NCBI GenBank assembly: GCA_031472005.1
Contig: PZJY01000013.1
Span: 1,612,001 to 1,676,000 of the forward strand
Reading direction: 5' to 3'
Origin: Tetracladium setigerum
Lineage: Eukaryota > Ascomycota > Leotiomycetes > Helotiales
DNA length: 64,000 nt
Below, piece after piece: positions 1 to 13,092 of the stretch (positions within the stretch are counted from its first letter, which is position 1; the number at the start of each line of letters is the position of its first letter). Position numbers and translations under genes: made by a program. The notes under the pieces were generated by a model. It was not told the origin of the DNA. It made no database searches and saw only the letters and a program-made list of their open reading frames with translations.

Positions 1-510
1 TTGGGAGCCTTGGAACCGATCGTGATCAAACCCTTCCGCCTTTTTGCCAGATATTCGATATCAGGTCCTTCAAGATGACGGGGAATTTGCTTCCACGCTT
101 TGGCTGAGAATCCACGGTCTTTTGTCTCGTCTTCCTTCTTCTCTGGCTTGTCTCCAATTATTCCTTCCACATCCACCTCATCCTCTTCAACAGGTGCTGG
201 TCTCTTGTATATTCGCCCTGATCTCGCTCCTCTAAGAAGATCCTGGCTGTGTTGTGGTAGAAGGTGATAGTCTTTAGGCATTCCATGAGGAAGTTCGACT
301 GCCCAGACATCATTCTGTGATGTGGTGTTTTCCTGTGAAGGCGGTGGTGCTACAGTCACGTAGTCCCTTCGCCAATGCCTGACTGGGAGGCCTTCGAATA
401 CATCGTGATCGACATAGCCAGTACGATTCTGGCGACGATTCTGGTTTCTGTACTGCGGGAGGTTAGTTGGCTGTAGCATAAAGTAGATGTTCACCTACTC
501 CAGGCGCCAT
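1..510 (-). CDS. Conserved fungal protein of unknown function, N-terminal part (runs off left edge)
   Basis: The gene reads leftward from an ATG at 510 and is cut by the window edge. A 12-nt first exon (510-499, MAPG) is followed by a 46-nt intron (498-453; donor GTAGGT, branch CTAAC, acceptor GCAG). The frame is then open to base 1, about 153 residues in all. The visible protein has a basic start rich in Asn, Gln and Arg, a segment around VRHWRRDYVTV, a segment around WAVELPHGMPKD, and an acidic/lysine stretch before AKAWKQIPRH. It looks like a conserved, largely disordered nuclear-type protein, but I cannot name the family. An alternative start inside the intron (ATG at 479) is also in frame. 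No catalytic motif is visible in this part. Confidence 0.6.
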
Positions 511-1884
511 AATTGCAGCACCAATTGAAACCTATGAGCTCGCCGGGGAAGAAGATTCTAGGGCTGCAATCTGCCGAATCCTCGTTGTTTGTTGGGATGT
601 TTAGATATTACTTCTAGTGGGTGAATGCGCCTAGGTGTTTCGAACGATGAATCAAGGCTTTCGTGTCCCCAGCTTAGGTTACCAAGTTGTCAATTCCCGT
701 TGTCTTTTATCCAATGCGGGCACTGGTTGCTGGACGGAAGAACATATGCTCTGAAGTTGGTGCGAAGGTTGACTAGAAAGGGTTGCGCGTTATCGTATTG
801 TTGCGACAAACAGGCCAATTAATGATACAAATGTCGACAGACTTATCGCATACAAGGAGTTTAATGTTGAGCGTATCCTAAATAGAACGCCACCGAGTTG
901 AGAACATTAATGGGAGGTGGAGTGGAGGGGGATTGGGAAGGATGGATGCGAAGGAGAGTCGCGGTTCACGATGCCTCGCCCTCGCTGCATCAACGTGAAG
1001 AAAGGCTTGGCGTGTCATGTGATGTCAAGGTTAAAGTACACACCGATTGCAATACTTGGGAGGCTTCCTATGATCGCGATTGGATTTAGAGCAAACATAC
1101 AGGCATAATATATCTATGGTAGTGGGACGCAACCCCTATCATGTTTTGTCTGAGTTCCTGGGAAGTGTTTGGTACTGTATCAGAACCCTACCTCTCAGGC
1201 ATGTTTAAGATCTCAACAATAACGACTTGTCTTTGATATAATTGGAGCTTATTCTGTCGTTTAGGCAAGTCTCGCTAGTATTCCGAGAGTATGTTCTTCT
1301 ATGCAAGTCTAGGTCGGCAGGCAAGAGTAAAGATTAGGATTTCCCTATGAGTTACTTGCTAAGCGTGCAGTATCATGCATCTAGACACGCAATGGCCGCA
1401 GTATTGGTATCAACCCCCCTCTTTGGATGCTTCTAAATCCGTATTTACATTGTTATACAGTCAGCCCTTCCCTAGAGCTGTATTCATTGCCACGACCCAT
1501 GCTTCCTTTTGTGTATATGTCCAAACTCCTTGTAAGCACAACTCCGTCAATCGAAACTGTTCGCAGTCAGTATACATTCTAGGCTATATTTCCAAGCGTG
1601 GCAAGCTTACCCTGTGTCCTTTTGTCGTACAATATCATTCCTCTGGCCAAGCTGTTTGCCCTAAGATTGGATTAGTCTTCGCTCGCTGTCGAAGAGGGCC
1701 ATCCAGATAGAACGTACTGATTTGCCTCCTTCAACCACCAACCTATCCAACTGGAAGAATTGGCTGACAACCGTTTGTCTCTGTAAAATGTTCCATCAGC
1801 CCCAATCCTGCATGTAGTGCCCCAAATGCCCCTAAATATTCACACAAGTCCATCAAGCCATCCGTAACCTCCCGAAGCCATTCA
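511..1884. other. Intergenic stretch
   Basis: About 1.4 kb between the start of the left-edge gene and the stop of Isd11. Only short open frames with no coding character occur on either strand. I see no RNA gene or mobile element. It should contain the promoter of the left-edge gene and the 3' end of Isd11. Confidence 0.6.
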
Positions 1885-2287
1885 TCATTCCTCTATGCCC
1901 CTTTTCGATTTGCGTACCTTCATTGCCTGCAACTCCTTCAATCCCTTCTGCATCAGCTCCTGGATCTTCCGCTCATCCTGCACATCCTTGTGTTCGCGAA
2001 AGGAGTCCCTCGTCCGGCGCTTTGCGTACTCTCTGAAATTGTATGCGGCAAATTGCTCTCCCTGGCGCAATAGCTGGCGATACTGTAGATGAACAGATAG
2101 ACCTAATCAGCCAAGTGTTCCAACGTTGCGAGTACAGTACATGCGCTCCAAATGAAATGACGCAAGCCATGGTCGTCAAAGTAGCTGGTGGCAAAGGAAA
2201 AGGAGATTCAAAGAAATGGCCGACCACTGGAGGGGAACATACGAGAGATCTAGCCTGCTGGCCCTTGACGGCAGAACTGACAGACAT
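1885..2287 (-). CDS. ISD11: Isd11, LYR-motif partner of mitochondrial cysteine desulfurase
   Basis: Two exons: 2287-2243 and 2082-1885, with a 160-nt intron (donor GTATGT, acceptor CTACAG). The spliced protein has 80 residues. It begins MSVSSAVKGQQARSL and continues YRQLLRQGEQFAAYNF, so the intron falls exactly between L and YR of the diagnostic LYR motif. The helical body with KRRTRDSFREHKDV and ERKIQELMQKGL matches fungal Isd11/LYRM4. Family knowledge: Isd11 binds and stabilises the cysteine desulfurase Nfs1 in the mitochondrial matrix and is needed for iron-sulfur cluster assembly. The protein is slightly shorter than usual and the tail after MKVRKSK is unusual. It is divergent from ATP sulfurylase, with about 1 kb between the two starts. 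Confidence 0.88.
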
Positions 2288-3333
2288 GGTGCCGTGCTAT
2301 GGGGATGCGTGGATGGAAATAAAGTCGAGCGACAGAAAATCGCAAGTCTGGAGCAGAGCAGCTTGCCGAACGGAGAAGTCACCGGCATTTTCTTGCTTAG
2401 GGCCGACGATCTGATCTGATAAGATTGATATCATGTGACTAGCTTTAAGCAGGAGCTGGCGCAGGAAGAGGAGAAGCATGCAAATGCATCTCGTACTTTC
2501 GAATTATATCTGCTTTTGAAATTGACACGCAAAAGAGGATGCCGATGGTAATGTTTATGGGAAGCATGAATGATGGAGATGATTCCAACAAATAATAAGC
2601 TCCAGCTGGGCGGGCGGATGGGCTGATTCTGGAGGAAATGGCTCGAGAATAATCAAGGGGAACGCCGAATCACAGGCAAAGCAGCATCAACAACCGTTGG
2701 CGGTTCATAATACTGTAATCTGGCGTCGAGACAAATCGATCGAGATAGGCCGAAGCATTCGGGAACAATTATCGCGATACTCAACTCACAAGTACCCTAC
2801 GGCAAGGTACCTTTCTTACCTTACCTTCAGAGAATAATCGGTTCCTGAATTCGCTTCTGCCCAGCCAGCCTCGTGCTTCCAAGACACAAGACCCTCGACC
2901 CTCGACCCCATCGACATACATCTTCCTCTTCCTCTTCCACTCATCCCATCCTGCATCTATGGCATCAACTCTTCCTCGAAGGCGCAAAGCAGCGGAATTG
3001 CTGGAGATGCCCTCTCCTCCCCTCCAAACCCCACGGCCCACGACTCTTGGAGGAGCCATAGAGCCATAGAGATGTAAGGGATTTGTGAGAGGCCCGCTAG
3101 CCTCACACCTGACGTCGATGGCGACATTTCAACGAGCATCATCGGGAAAGGTTTTTCTCGTCCGGGAACGGAACCTTTCGCTAGCCTTGTCGCCTCGTCC
3201 CTCTCCACGACTCTTTTTATTATTATCTTTTACTCGCCCATCTCTGCTTTCCTCTTGATCCATAACTTTCTCTTGCATTCACATCTTTTCTCTCTTCCCA
3301 TCAAATTCATTTATCCATCCTACACACGCAAAC
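2288..3333. promoter_or_regulatory. Divergent promoter region of ISD11 and MET3
   Basis: About 1.05 kb separates the two divergent starts. The MET3-proximal half is pyrimidine-rich (CTTCCTC/TCTCTT tracts at 2870-2960 and 3170-3320), typical of fungal core promoters. One site at 3118-3127, ATGGCGACAT, matches nine of ten positions of the CYS3/MetR consensus ATGRYRYCAT, about 210 bp upstream of the MET3 start. Regulation by sulfur limitation is therefore an inference. Confidence 0.45.
3118..3127 (+). promoter_or_regulatory. Candidate CYS3/MetR-type site upstream of MET3
   Basis: ATGGCGACAT differs from the published CYS3 consensus ATGRYRYCAT at one position (A where Y is expected). It lies about 210 bp upstream of the MET3 start. 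A single near-match in about 1 kb is weak evidence. Confidence 0.25.
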
Positions 3334-5379
3334 ATGGCAAACACTCCTCACGGCGGCATCCTCAAGTGGGTAGCAGGACCCTTGTTTTGTCGTGTGCGCT
3401 CGATGCTAACAACACAACAGAGATCTCATCGCAAGAGATTTGCCACGACACGATGAGCTCGCTGCTGAAGCCGAGACTCTCCCAGCTATCGTTCTCGACG
3501 AGAGGCAACTTTGCGATCTCGAATTGATCCTCAGCGGTGGTTTCTCACCCCTCGAAGGTATGTTTCCTCGTCATGGTGGGGTGAAAAGAACCCCACTTCC
3601 ACCCACTTCCCCCTTCCCTTCTACCTTCCCACAAACATCAATTGAGACTAACAATTATGATTTAGGTTTCCTCAACGAGAAGGATTACAATGGGTATGGA
3701 TTGTATTGTGTAGCTGCGGAATTGTGGCTAATAATAATAATAACAACAGCGTTGTGGAGAACAACCGCCTGGTGGATGGCAACCTCTTCTCCATCCCAAT
3801 CACCCTCGATCTTTCCAAAGAGTCAATTGAGTCTCTCGGCGTAAAGCCTGGAGCTCGCGTTGCCCTCAGAGATTTCCGTGATGATCGCAACCTCGCTATT
3901 CTCACTGTCGAGGATGTCTACCAGCCAGACAAGTACGAATTTCCCGTGTCCTCTTCAACCCATGGATGTGCTGATAATTTTTTAGGACTAAGGAAGCCAA
4001 GGAGGTTTTCGGAGGAGACCCAGAGCACCCAGCTGTCAAATACTTGTTCAACACTGCAAAGGAATTCTATGTTGGAGGAAAGGTAGAGGCCATCAACCGC
4101 CTGCAGCACTACGATTATGTTGCTCTCAGATGTGTGTATTTCTCCATTCTTCATTCCTACAATTGCAAACTAAACTCCGCCAGACACCCCAGCAGAACTT
4201 CGTCTTCACTTCGACAAACTTGGATGGTCCAAGGTCGTTGCTTTCCAAACCCGAAACCCTATGCACAGAGCTCACCGAGAGTTGACCGTCCGAGCTGCTC
4301 GTGCTCGTCAAGCCAACGTCCTCATTCACCCAGTCGTTGGTCTCACCAAGCCAGGAGATATCGATCACTTCACCCGTGTTCGTGTATACCAAGCTCTCCT
4401 TCCCCGATACCCCAACGGAATGGCAGTTCTAGGACTTCTTCCTCTGGCTATGCGAATGGGAGGACCTCGTGAGGCAGTCTGGCACGCAATTATCCGCAAG
4501 AATCACGGAGCTACCCACTTCATTGTTGGGCGTGATCACGCCGGCCCAGGAAAGAACAGCAAGGGCGAGGAATTCTATGGTCCATATGATGCCCAATACG
4601 CCGTTGAGAAGTACAAGGACGAGCTTGGTATTGAGGTTGTTCCCTTCCAGATGATGACCTACCTTCCAGACTCGGACGAGTACAAGCCAAAGGATGAGGT
4701 TGAGAAGGGAGTTCGCACACTTGATATCTCCGGAACTGAGCTCCGAAACCGTCTGCGCACAGGACGTGAGATTCCAGAATGGTTCTCATACCCAGAGGTC
4801 GTACGTGTTCTCCGGGAGTCTCACCCTGCTCGATCCCAGCAAGGTTTCACAATCTTCTTGACTGGATACCAGAACAGTGGAAAGGATGCCATTGCCCGTG
4901 CATTGAACGTTACTCTCAACCAGCAAGGAGGTCGCTCCGTTTCCCTCTTGTTGGGAGAGACTATCCGCCACGAGCTTTCTTCTGATCTTGGATTCAGCCG
5001 AGCTGACCGTGATCGCAACATCGGTCGCATTGCCTTTGTTGCATCCGAGCTCACCCGTGCCGGTGCCGCTGTCATCGCTGCTCCTATCGCTCCTTTCGAG
5101 GCTGCTCGCCAGAGCGCCCGTGAATTGGTCGAGAAGCACGGTGATTTCTACCTCATTCACGTCGCTACCAGCTTGGAGTATGCTGAGAAGACTGACAAGA
5201 GAGGTATCTATGCCAAGGCCCGAGCAGGGGAGATCAAGGGCTTCACTGGTGTCGATGATCCATATGAGGTCCCCGTCAAGGCCAACCTCACCGTCGATAT
5301 TGAGAAGACGAGTGTCCGAAGTGCAGTTCACCAAATTATCCTGTTGTTGGAGAGCAACGGACTTTTGGAGCGATTGTAG
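3334..5379 (+). CDS. MET3: ATP sulfurylase (sulfate adenylyltransferase) with C-terminal APS-kinase-like domain
   Basis: Six exons: 3334-3365, 3421-3557, 3666-3693, 3750-3932, 3986-4131 and 4184-5379. They join without frame problems to 573 residues, the usual length of the fungal enzyme. It catalyses ATP + sulfate to APS + pyrophosphate, the first step of sulfate assimilation in the cytosol. The catalytic domain shows QTRNPMHRAHRE (the QxRNPxHxxH nucleotide site) and GRDHAGPG. The C-terminal third resembles APS kinase but has GYQNSGKD in place of a normal P-loop; in filamentous fungi this domain is known as an allosteric PAPS-binding site rather than an active kinase. Introns are 52-56 nt. 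It is divergent from ISD11, and PAPS reductase lies 18 kb downstream on the same strand. Confidence 0.97.
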
Positions 5380-8379
5380 ATGGCTAAAAATGCCATATTT
5401 TCGGCGCTGGGCGACATGATTTCATGACACGGCGTTTTTTTATTTAATTGGGGATCTTAAATTTAGATCAAAGAGGGGATTTTTTGCATGGTGATGGAGA
5501 TGTTTGTGTGCATAATGCATTTTTGTCCATTTTTCGTTTGCTTAGGTAGGTATTTATGAAAGATCATTTTGAGCAGCGAGTTGAACTTCAGATGACCTTA
5601 AAAAGAATGCATATATCTTTGAACAAATGTGTGTATTGGCCTAGCTATTCATGCCAGGATATTTACCTTGAATGAGACAGACCTGGAGGTGATTTTCAAT
5701 AAGAGCTGCTCGAGGCAGCACCTTGTCTTTCTGGAAATTGTGGATGGCGCTTTTTCCAAATCCCTGGGTCGTAAGATCCGCCGGACAGCTGCATCTTCCT
5801 TAGCCAAGATGTTTAGATTTGCACATGGAAGATGGTGATAATACTTGGAGATGTCTTGTTCAGCTCACTCAAGAGCTCTTCTTGCCCTCAGACCCCCGAC
5901 GAGGTGCACATTCCACCAAACATCCATTCTCAAATGACCAAGTAAATAATGCGTTTACTTAGCTCAAGTACTATTGGTGGTGAGTGTTCGGCTCTTGTCT
6001 TTGAAAAAGTAGTGTATTGAGGGGTCGAATTGTCTTTGGGAAGGTGTATAGAACGCGAAAAATCACACTACAGCAACTTCCCCTCTTTTGCTACCGCCCT
6101 CCCCAAGGGAGCAAGTCTGAACGCGCGGCAAAACTATTGTTTTGTTAACTGAAGCAGCAAGCGGCGAAAAAGATGAAGTCTGAAGATGAACCACCAATTA
6201 TTCTACTATACCCCTCAAGAGAGTTTTCGGTAGGTATTCTACTTACTGCAAGCCAGCGTTTCCATGCTTCCACTAGTTAATGTTAATCTTAGCTAATGGA
6301 AGGTAAGAATGTTCCATGCCAAAGAGATGGATGGGTTTGAAGCTGCGAATCAGAGGCCATGAAAATGGATGGTGCAATCCATGGAAATGAATGGTACAGT
6401 AGCTGGATGCATGTTCTGAACAGACCGAGTTTTGGGGATTGTTCCGTGAGTTCGAGATAACGAATAACCTTTACCACATTGACCACCTCTTGCTACACGA
6501 AAGTCTATACAAATGGCATCTAAAGCATGTTTGGGTACCTCAAAGTCACGAATCAGAGACTTTGAAATGGAGCGACCCATGGAAATGGTACGGTAGCTGG
6601 ATGCATGTTTTGAACAGACCGAGTTTTGGGGTTCATTCCCTGAGTCTGAGATAACGAATAATCTTCACCACCTTCGTCATTCCTACTGCACAGCGGTCTG
6701 TGCAATATGCCATCTGAAGTTTCCATTGGCACCGAAAACCTGGGACGACGAAAGATTGTGGGTAAAGTTTGAGTTTGTTTAGCCAAACAAAACTCGATGC
6801 ATGAATTGTCTTGCTGAGATTATTGGAAAGCTGACTCTCAAGAATGCCATGCCGGACAGTTGGGAAATCCGAAGACTGGAGATGGAGGTCCTGAGAGACA
6901 TAAATTGTCTTGTATTGTGTATGGTAAGACCTTAATCTTGTTTACTGATCGGCTTGGCAATTGCCTATTGGTCTCGGTCGCTTGTTCCGGTCTCGCTTTC
7001 GAAGGCTCTTCTAACTGCATTGAGGATGGTGGAGCCATGGCACTCCTCGACGACGTCTGTGGGATGGAGCTGTTTTTCTGTTCTCCTTCTACATCATGCA
7101 TGAATTCGATAATGAATCTCTTGATCGCAGAATGGTTTGTGCGCCCATGAATCGATTGAGGAGGCAAGGTTGGCGGAGAAGAGTTTGATATTTCCCCACA
7201 CTTGGACTACCGAATTGCTGCATCTACTGTACAGGACTGTACTTGACAACTTTGGATTCACCAAAGCTGCACTTCTCTACTACTGAAATTACTTTCCTTT
7301 GAGATTCCTGGGTTTCTCCATTCAGTCTCTCCATGTTCTTCGGGGCTTCCATGGAATGTCTCTACTGCTTCATTTCCTTGGCTTGGCTTTTCTGTTTCCC
7401 TTTCAGCTGGAGGACTTCTTCAAGTGAATCATTAGCTAATGAGCACCCAGACCACACATTAGTGGCCTCCTTCCAGTAAGACATAACCACTACTTGTATC
7501 CGCGGAGGCTACTTCACCATGCACTATGATGGCAAGTCTCGATCTAAGTTTACCCAAACTATTGGTACGTACCCATGGTCCCGTGAACACCGAATGTTAG
7601 CAAATGCTGGCTCCATTTCCCATACTACTCTGACGGAAAACTCTGCTTCCGACCATTTGGGAAGTCTTCTAGAATCCTTCCATGCAGAACGCCTGGGTCA
7701 TGGAAGCACTATTGACTTTACACACGGGGATTTTGCTTCCCACAGCTTAGGCGGCCCGTTGCAGGACACAACCTTCTCCGAAATCTTCTTGAAGCCCACA
7801 AAGTTCGACTCGATTGCCTGCCTGCGTTTATCTTGGGTGATTAGTATTGAAATCTACAAAATCCATGGTCTCTGCTCTTTGGCACTTCACTCTTCTTCGA
7901 TGATAAAGCTCACCTCACTCGCAGCACTCTCTGGCCTGGGAACGCAAAGTGCTATTTCCCCTCGCAAGTCTTGGCATAACTGTCTCTGCTTCCCAACTCT
8001 AAAGTGCGTCCACACTCACTCTGATAGGATGACTACTTTGACTATTACTTTGACCTCATAGTGCTTCAAGACAAAATTGTCAGGTCCCTGCATGGAAAGG
8101 TTTTGCTTGACATCTCAGCTGCACCCAGAATCTTGGGAGAGACAGGCTAGAAACCCTGGAGAAGGGTCCCTTGGATCAAACAATCCAAGTCAATTGAGAC
8201 ACTCTGCTATGGCCTACTGTGACCTGCCCATGGAGCTCAACTTCAGATTTCTATATATACTCCGGTCAGGGACGCCTTGATGAACAGAACACAACAACCA
8301 GACAGTCCTTCAACAGCAAGACAATCCTCATCCTCATTTCTAGCAACCAAATCACACTCTTTTTTCTACAACCGTCAAT
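5380..8379. other. Gene-poor stretch between MET3 and the metalloprotease
   Basis: Three kilobases with no gene I can support. It holds a degenerate direct repeat (6340-6722). An open frame of 180 codons at 7519-8061 on the plus strand, with no recognisable motif, is the longest here. On the minus strand, 6838-7167 and parts of 7300-7480 have protein-like composition (Glu/Lys/Gln-rich) but are interrupted by stops, so a decayed gene is possible. The last 300 bp should contain the metalloprotease promoter; TATATATA occurs near 8250. Confidence 0.45.
6340..6722. repeat. Degenerate tandem duplication, two units about 194 bp apart
   Basis: The stretch around 6340-6530 is repeated at 6545-6722. 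Shared blocks include AGCTGGATGCATGTT (6401 and 6595), GAACAGACCGAGTTTTGGGG, and GAGATAACGAATAA followed by a CTTTACCAC/CTTCACCAC variant. Differences between the copies are mostly C/T or G/A changes. No open frame or transposase remains in either unit. Confidence 0.6.
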
Positions 8380-9488
8380 ATGGTCAGCTTCACACTTCGC
8401 GCAGCGCTCCTCGCATCCTTCGCTCTCTCCGGCTTTGCTCACCCTCAATTAAACATCGACGTTCCCAACGTAGTAAATCCTTTCGGCTGTGGTGCGATAC
8501 CACCAACTGAGTTCCTCAACTCTGTTGTTGCAATGGCTGCGAGCGAGCTCAAACTCAAGAACCTTCTTGGCAGGGCTGTCACCACTTCCAAGGCTGCCAC
8601 CACTACTTCCAAGGCTACCACTGCCTCCAGCACTCCCAAGCCCAATCCTATTGTAATTGACACCTACTTCCACGTTGTGGCCAAGGACAATACCGCCGCA
8701 GGTGGCTTCATTCCAGCTCAACAGCTCAGGGATCAACTTGCTGTCATGAACAAGGACTATGGTATGTTGCGCCTACCCGAAAGATTGTTTCAAATACTGA
8801 CCTGCATAGCTCCTCAATCCATCAGTTTCAACTTGATCGCCACTGACTACACCGTCAACCCCACATGGGCTTCCAACGGAGATGAACTTGGCATGAAGCG
8901 AGCTCTTCGCAAGGGAAACTACAAGACACTCAACCTCTACTTCCTGTACGACATGGGTGGATTCTTCGGCTACTGCTACTACCCCATTGGAGGCCTCACT
9001 CCTGGCTCCGATGGCTTCGTTGTAAGTTCCCTTTTCTCTCCAAAAAATAACGCAAAGCAAGCAAACTTCTAACACCCCAACCAGAAAGACGGATGCAGCA
9101 TCATGTTCAAGACTGTTCCAGGCGGAGCCTCCAAGGGTTACAATCTCGGCAAGACTGCCACCCACGAGATTGGCCACTGGTTCGGTCTTCTCCACACCTT
9201 CCAAGGTGGCTGCGATGGCAACGGAGACGAAATCGCTGATACTCCTGCCCAAGCCTCCGCTACTCAGGGATGTCCGGCGACTCGTGATTCTTGCCCAGGC
9301 CAACCTGGTGTTGACCCCATCCACAACTATATGGATTATTCTTCCGAGTAAGTCTTGATCACACAATCTTGCAAAAAAAGAAGAAATTCGTACTAACAAC
9401 TGGAAATAGTGCCTGCTACACTGGATTCACTGCTGGTCAAATGACTCGTGTTCAGAACATGTTCCAACAATTCAGAGCCCGTGGATAG
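8380..9488 (+). CDS. Secreted zinc metalloprotease, M43 (pappalysin-like) family
   Basis: Four exons (8380-8761, 8810-9021, 9085-9347, 9410-9488) give 311 residues. The start MVSFTLRAALLASFALSGFA is a clear signal peptide, so the product is secreted. A Thr/Ser/Lys/Ala-rich propeptide linker spans roughly residues 60-92. The zinc site HEIGHWFGLLH, the HExxHxxGxxH signature of metzincins, lies at about residues 225-235. A Met-turn NYMDYS follows near the C-terminus, and cysteines flanking it are placed as in the MEP1-type fungal proteases. Its expected role is extracellular protein breakdown in nutrition or host interaction. All introns have consensus sites and the gene appears intact. Confidence 0.93.
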
Positions 9489-9529
9489 ATTCTTCGATCT
9501 TTCACACGAAGGAGCATGGCAGACACATT

Positions 9530-10110
9530 CACATCACATTCATTCAACGCATTCATTCAACGCATTCATTCAACGCATTCATTCAACGCATTCATTCAAC
9601 GGATTCATTCGACGCATATATTAGACGCATGGAAAGCTGCATTCGCATTCATTAGACACATTCGCATACAACAGACGCATACATTAGACACATAGCAAGA
9701 CACATTCAACGCATTCATTCAAAACATACAACAGAGGCGCATACAGTCGCAAACACAGCCGCATACAATAGACGCATAGAAAGACACATTCGCATTCATT
9801 AGACACATTCATTCAACGCATACAACAGACGCATACACAGTTGCATACACAGTCGCATACACAGCCGCATACAATAGACGCATACAATAGACGCATACAA
9901 TAGACGCATACAATAGACGCATACAATAGACGCATACAATAGACGCATACAATAGACGCATACAATAGACGCATACAATAGACGCATACAATAGACGCAT
10001 ACAATAGACGCATACAATAGACGCATACAATAGACGCATAGAAAGACGCATAGAAAAGGGACGCAGTGAACAGACGCATAGAAGGATACATAGAAAAGGC
10101 GCATAGACAT
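9530..10110. repeat. Minisatellite region: CATTCATTCAACG units and a perfect 13-bp array
   Basis: Just 3' of the metalloprotease stop lie four to five copies of a 13-bp unit CATTCATTCAACG (9538-9600), a zone of mixed variants, and then a perfect array of GCATACAATAGAC repeated 13 times (9867-10035). The variants (CATTCATTAGACA, CATACAACAGACG, CATAGAAAGACG) look like a shared ancestral 13-mer. On the minus strand the array is stop-free in all three frames, because 13 is not a multiple of three; those frames are artefacts of the repeat. Confidence 0.95.
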
Positions 10111-10119
10111 AGACATAGA

Positions 10120-13092
10120 CATAGAAAAAGGGAATCCGGGGAAATGTGGAGTTTAGTTCAGGCCACAGTGCTGGAAACAATGGGCGAAGTAGAAATAGAG
10201 ATTAGATGGGACCGCGCTTGATTAGAAATTTAGATTAATAATTAGATGGACTTGCAGTCTGCATAACTACAACCTTGACTTTCATTTTACCTACCTTGCC
10301 TACCTTATCTTCGAGTACCTTACCTAGTGCTTTCTCGCTTCTCGCTTCCCCCTTCTTCCCCTTCCGAATGTTCCCATAAATTCTCATTTTACCCGATTTA
10401 TCCCCGCAGCCATCCGTGCCCGCACCACAGCACCACACCGCACTGCCCCGCAGCCTGCAGCCAGCAGCGCAGCCCAGCACCACCACCTTTTGGCTTTTGC
10501 AGTCTTGCAGAGGTGCCAAGATGCCCGCCCAGTCCCGCCCAGTCCGCCAAGCCATGTGGGAGGATTTTTGAGTGTGGGGATTTTTCCTGCGGGGCGGGAG
10601 GGATTGACTCGTGTGCTATGATAGCGCTCGCTGCCCTTCTGTTTTCGTCTATCATGTGCTCTTTGGATTTAGATCCCGTTTTTAGTAGGAGCGTAAGGTC
10701 TGCCAGGGGGAAAACAAAAACTTTCAAAACTCGCCAAGTAGTAGTTGCATTATGTTCATTTACTGCTGTACTAGCTAACTTACAGTACTAGGTGCCTCAC
10801 TTACTCCTTTCTTGGCATACACAAAAGTGTTCCGCATCCGATGTTGCAGTGTTGCACCCATCATCGTAATAAGAATGAGAATTAAGAATTCACATCACAT
10901 CCAAAGGGGCAAAGGGAGAAACGCCATCCACCTCAACACTACTACTGTACAGTACAACAAAGACGGAGGTGCAACTCCATCACCGCCTTCCTCGTACGAT
11001 GTAGAGAGGAAAACACGCGGGACGGACAAGCGTTTATATGTCCGTCCTCTTCTCTCAGCCTTCTGTGCCAGCAGCCAGCAGCCATCAGCCATCCATATCA
11101 TATCCTTTGGACCGACGGACCAATCCAAGTTATCAGATCAGCTCCGATCAGATTCCCAAAGAAAAACGAGAACCAACAAGCGTCGCATCTTCGCCATCAT
11201 CCTCTTTGTTGGACGCGCCCAGGAACCGCACTACTGTACGTCCGTAAATGCGTAATCATCATCACCCAAAAAAAAAAACACAAGGGCATCATTGCTGAAT
11301 TGTAATCAATCAATCAGGCTTTTTCTTTGCCCCTCTTCAGCGCTTCGTACATGACTTGGCAGAAAGAGAGATCTCTTTCTTTTCGGCGATACTCTGTATT
11401 TCTGCTGTGCAGTTGGCGGAGTTGCCTTGCTCGGATTTCTCGGAGTGGCCGTCAAAAAGCGCATAAACCCCGTTTTTTCTTGGCTTGGGACTTTGTTGCG
11501 ATGTGTGTGGTTGCAATTGTAATCGTCCCCAGAATGATAATTCCCCAGATGGATCGATCCACCCAGTTCCAAGACATTTCAGATTATTGAGAGAGATAAT
11601 GATAATGATGGATCATGGAAGGGGCGCTTGGTCTTTCTTTCTCCTCATCTTACTACGTACAGTATACGGTATACCTCTCTCTCTTGTCGTGCGGCTTTCT
11701 CGTTAGCATGATGACGACGAATATAAAGCTGTACACTTTTTTTTCGCATATGAACTTCAAAGTATTGTTCAAAGACAAACAAGAGACAACAATCAAATTA
11801 ATTCATGACATGGGCAACAAGATCTTTCTTATATTATTTTATTTCATCAAAGTTGACCATCCCTAGGCAGCAATCAATGGAAAGAGGTGCGATAAATGAC
11901 CTTTTTTCGGCCAGAAAGCCGCGCTTGCACCTTGCGCCAAGAGAAGTCACTTCAAGTCAGAGGCGTGGCGATCAAGGGTAAGCACTGTAAGCCCATCTTT
12001 CTCCGACCGAGGCTGGATCGCTGGCTGGTATGTGCACACCCCGTCGCCCCATGGTCGCTATCGTTTCTCATTCTCTCCCCGCAAAAAAATGGATGGCGTG
12101 CGGGAAATGCTCCTAAATGAGTGATGCGGATTGGTCGAGAATGACATCTCTCCATTTCTCCTTTGACCAGGGGAGGAGAGACGGCGGGGGTATTGTTGAG
12201 AGTGCAAAGATTGGCAAGTTGGCAGTTGGAATCTCATTTTTTCTTGTTTTGTTTTGATTTCGCTTCGCTTCGTCAATGTATCAGTAGTACAAACCGTTAT
12301 ACTTTTCTCTGTACTCGTACCTCCGTTTGCAAACGAATATCTATCGGGCATATTCGGGTGGCGCTCATTCTTTCCTTCCATTATTCATTCTAGAATGTTG
12401 CTAAAAAGCGGCAGAACTAGACCAACAACGAATCCGACTAGACTAAACTGTAACTCGTAACAACCATGCCATGGACGGCGGCCCCCTCCCTCCCAAGTGT
12501 GCAGCTGCAGGCTGCAGCTGCGGCGAAAGGCAAAACCCCAGATCACGCTGACCAACGAGGGGGGCAAATGAGGGGGATGATACATCGATATGTCTCCACC
12601 AAACAGCATCCGAGCCCTCCTTGTACTCCGTAAAGTCTCTAGTTCTACTGTAACCATGTCCTCCGTAACCATGTAAAAGATGCAGGATATTGCAGTGCAG
12701 TAGCAGTAGTAGCATTTGCAGTTCGGCCGTCAGCGCCAGCCATCAAACTTGATGTGCCCTGTGTGTGTGGTGGGGAAAAGTTGGGGACCCCTCCGACCGT
12801 CCCCGTTATTGAGGTCTTGGATCTTTCGATGGTGATGAGTTGCTCATGGGCATGCTGACTCGGGCAACTTCTATAAGTTGAGCCTGGTACCCCCTCCCCC
12901 GATCGATCGACAGAGGATGTTCTGGTACAGACAGTAAGACTTTCACTCGGTTTTGTTCTACTTCTCGTCCTACCTGAACACACATCATCTATCTTCTGTC
13001 GCGTCGTCAAGAAACTCTTACCCACCACCCCCCTCACATCTTCAACCTCACTCAATACACCTTGACAATTGAAGAGAAAAAAACCGCCCAAC
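10120..13092. other. Long intergenic stretch upstream of the MFS transporter
   Basis: About 3 kb. It contains pyrimidine- and homopolymer-rich segments, ACCTACCTTACC-like runs near 10290-10330 and short open frames without coding character. It probably includes a long promoter and 5' UTR for the transporter at 13093 (CT-rich leader just before its ATG). I see no RNA gene or mobile element. Confidence 0.5.
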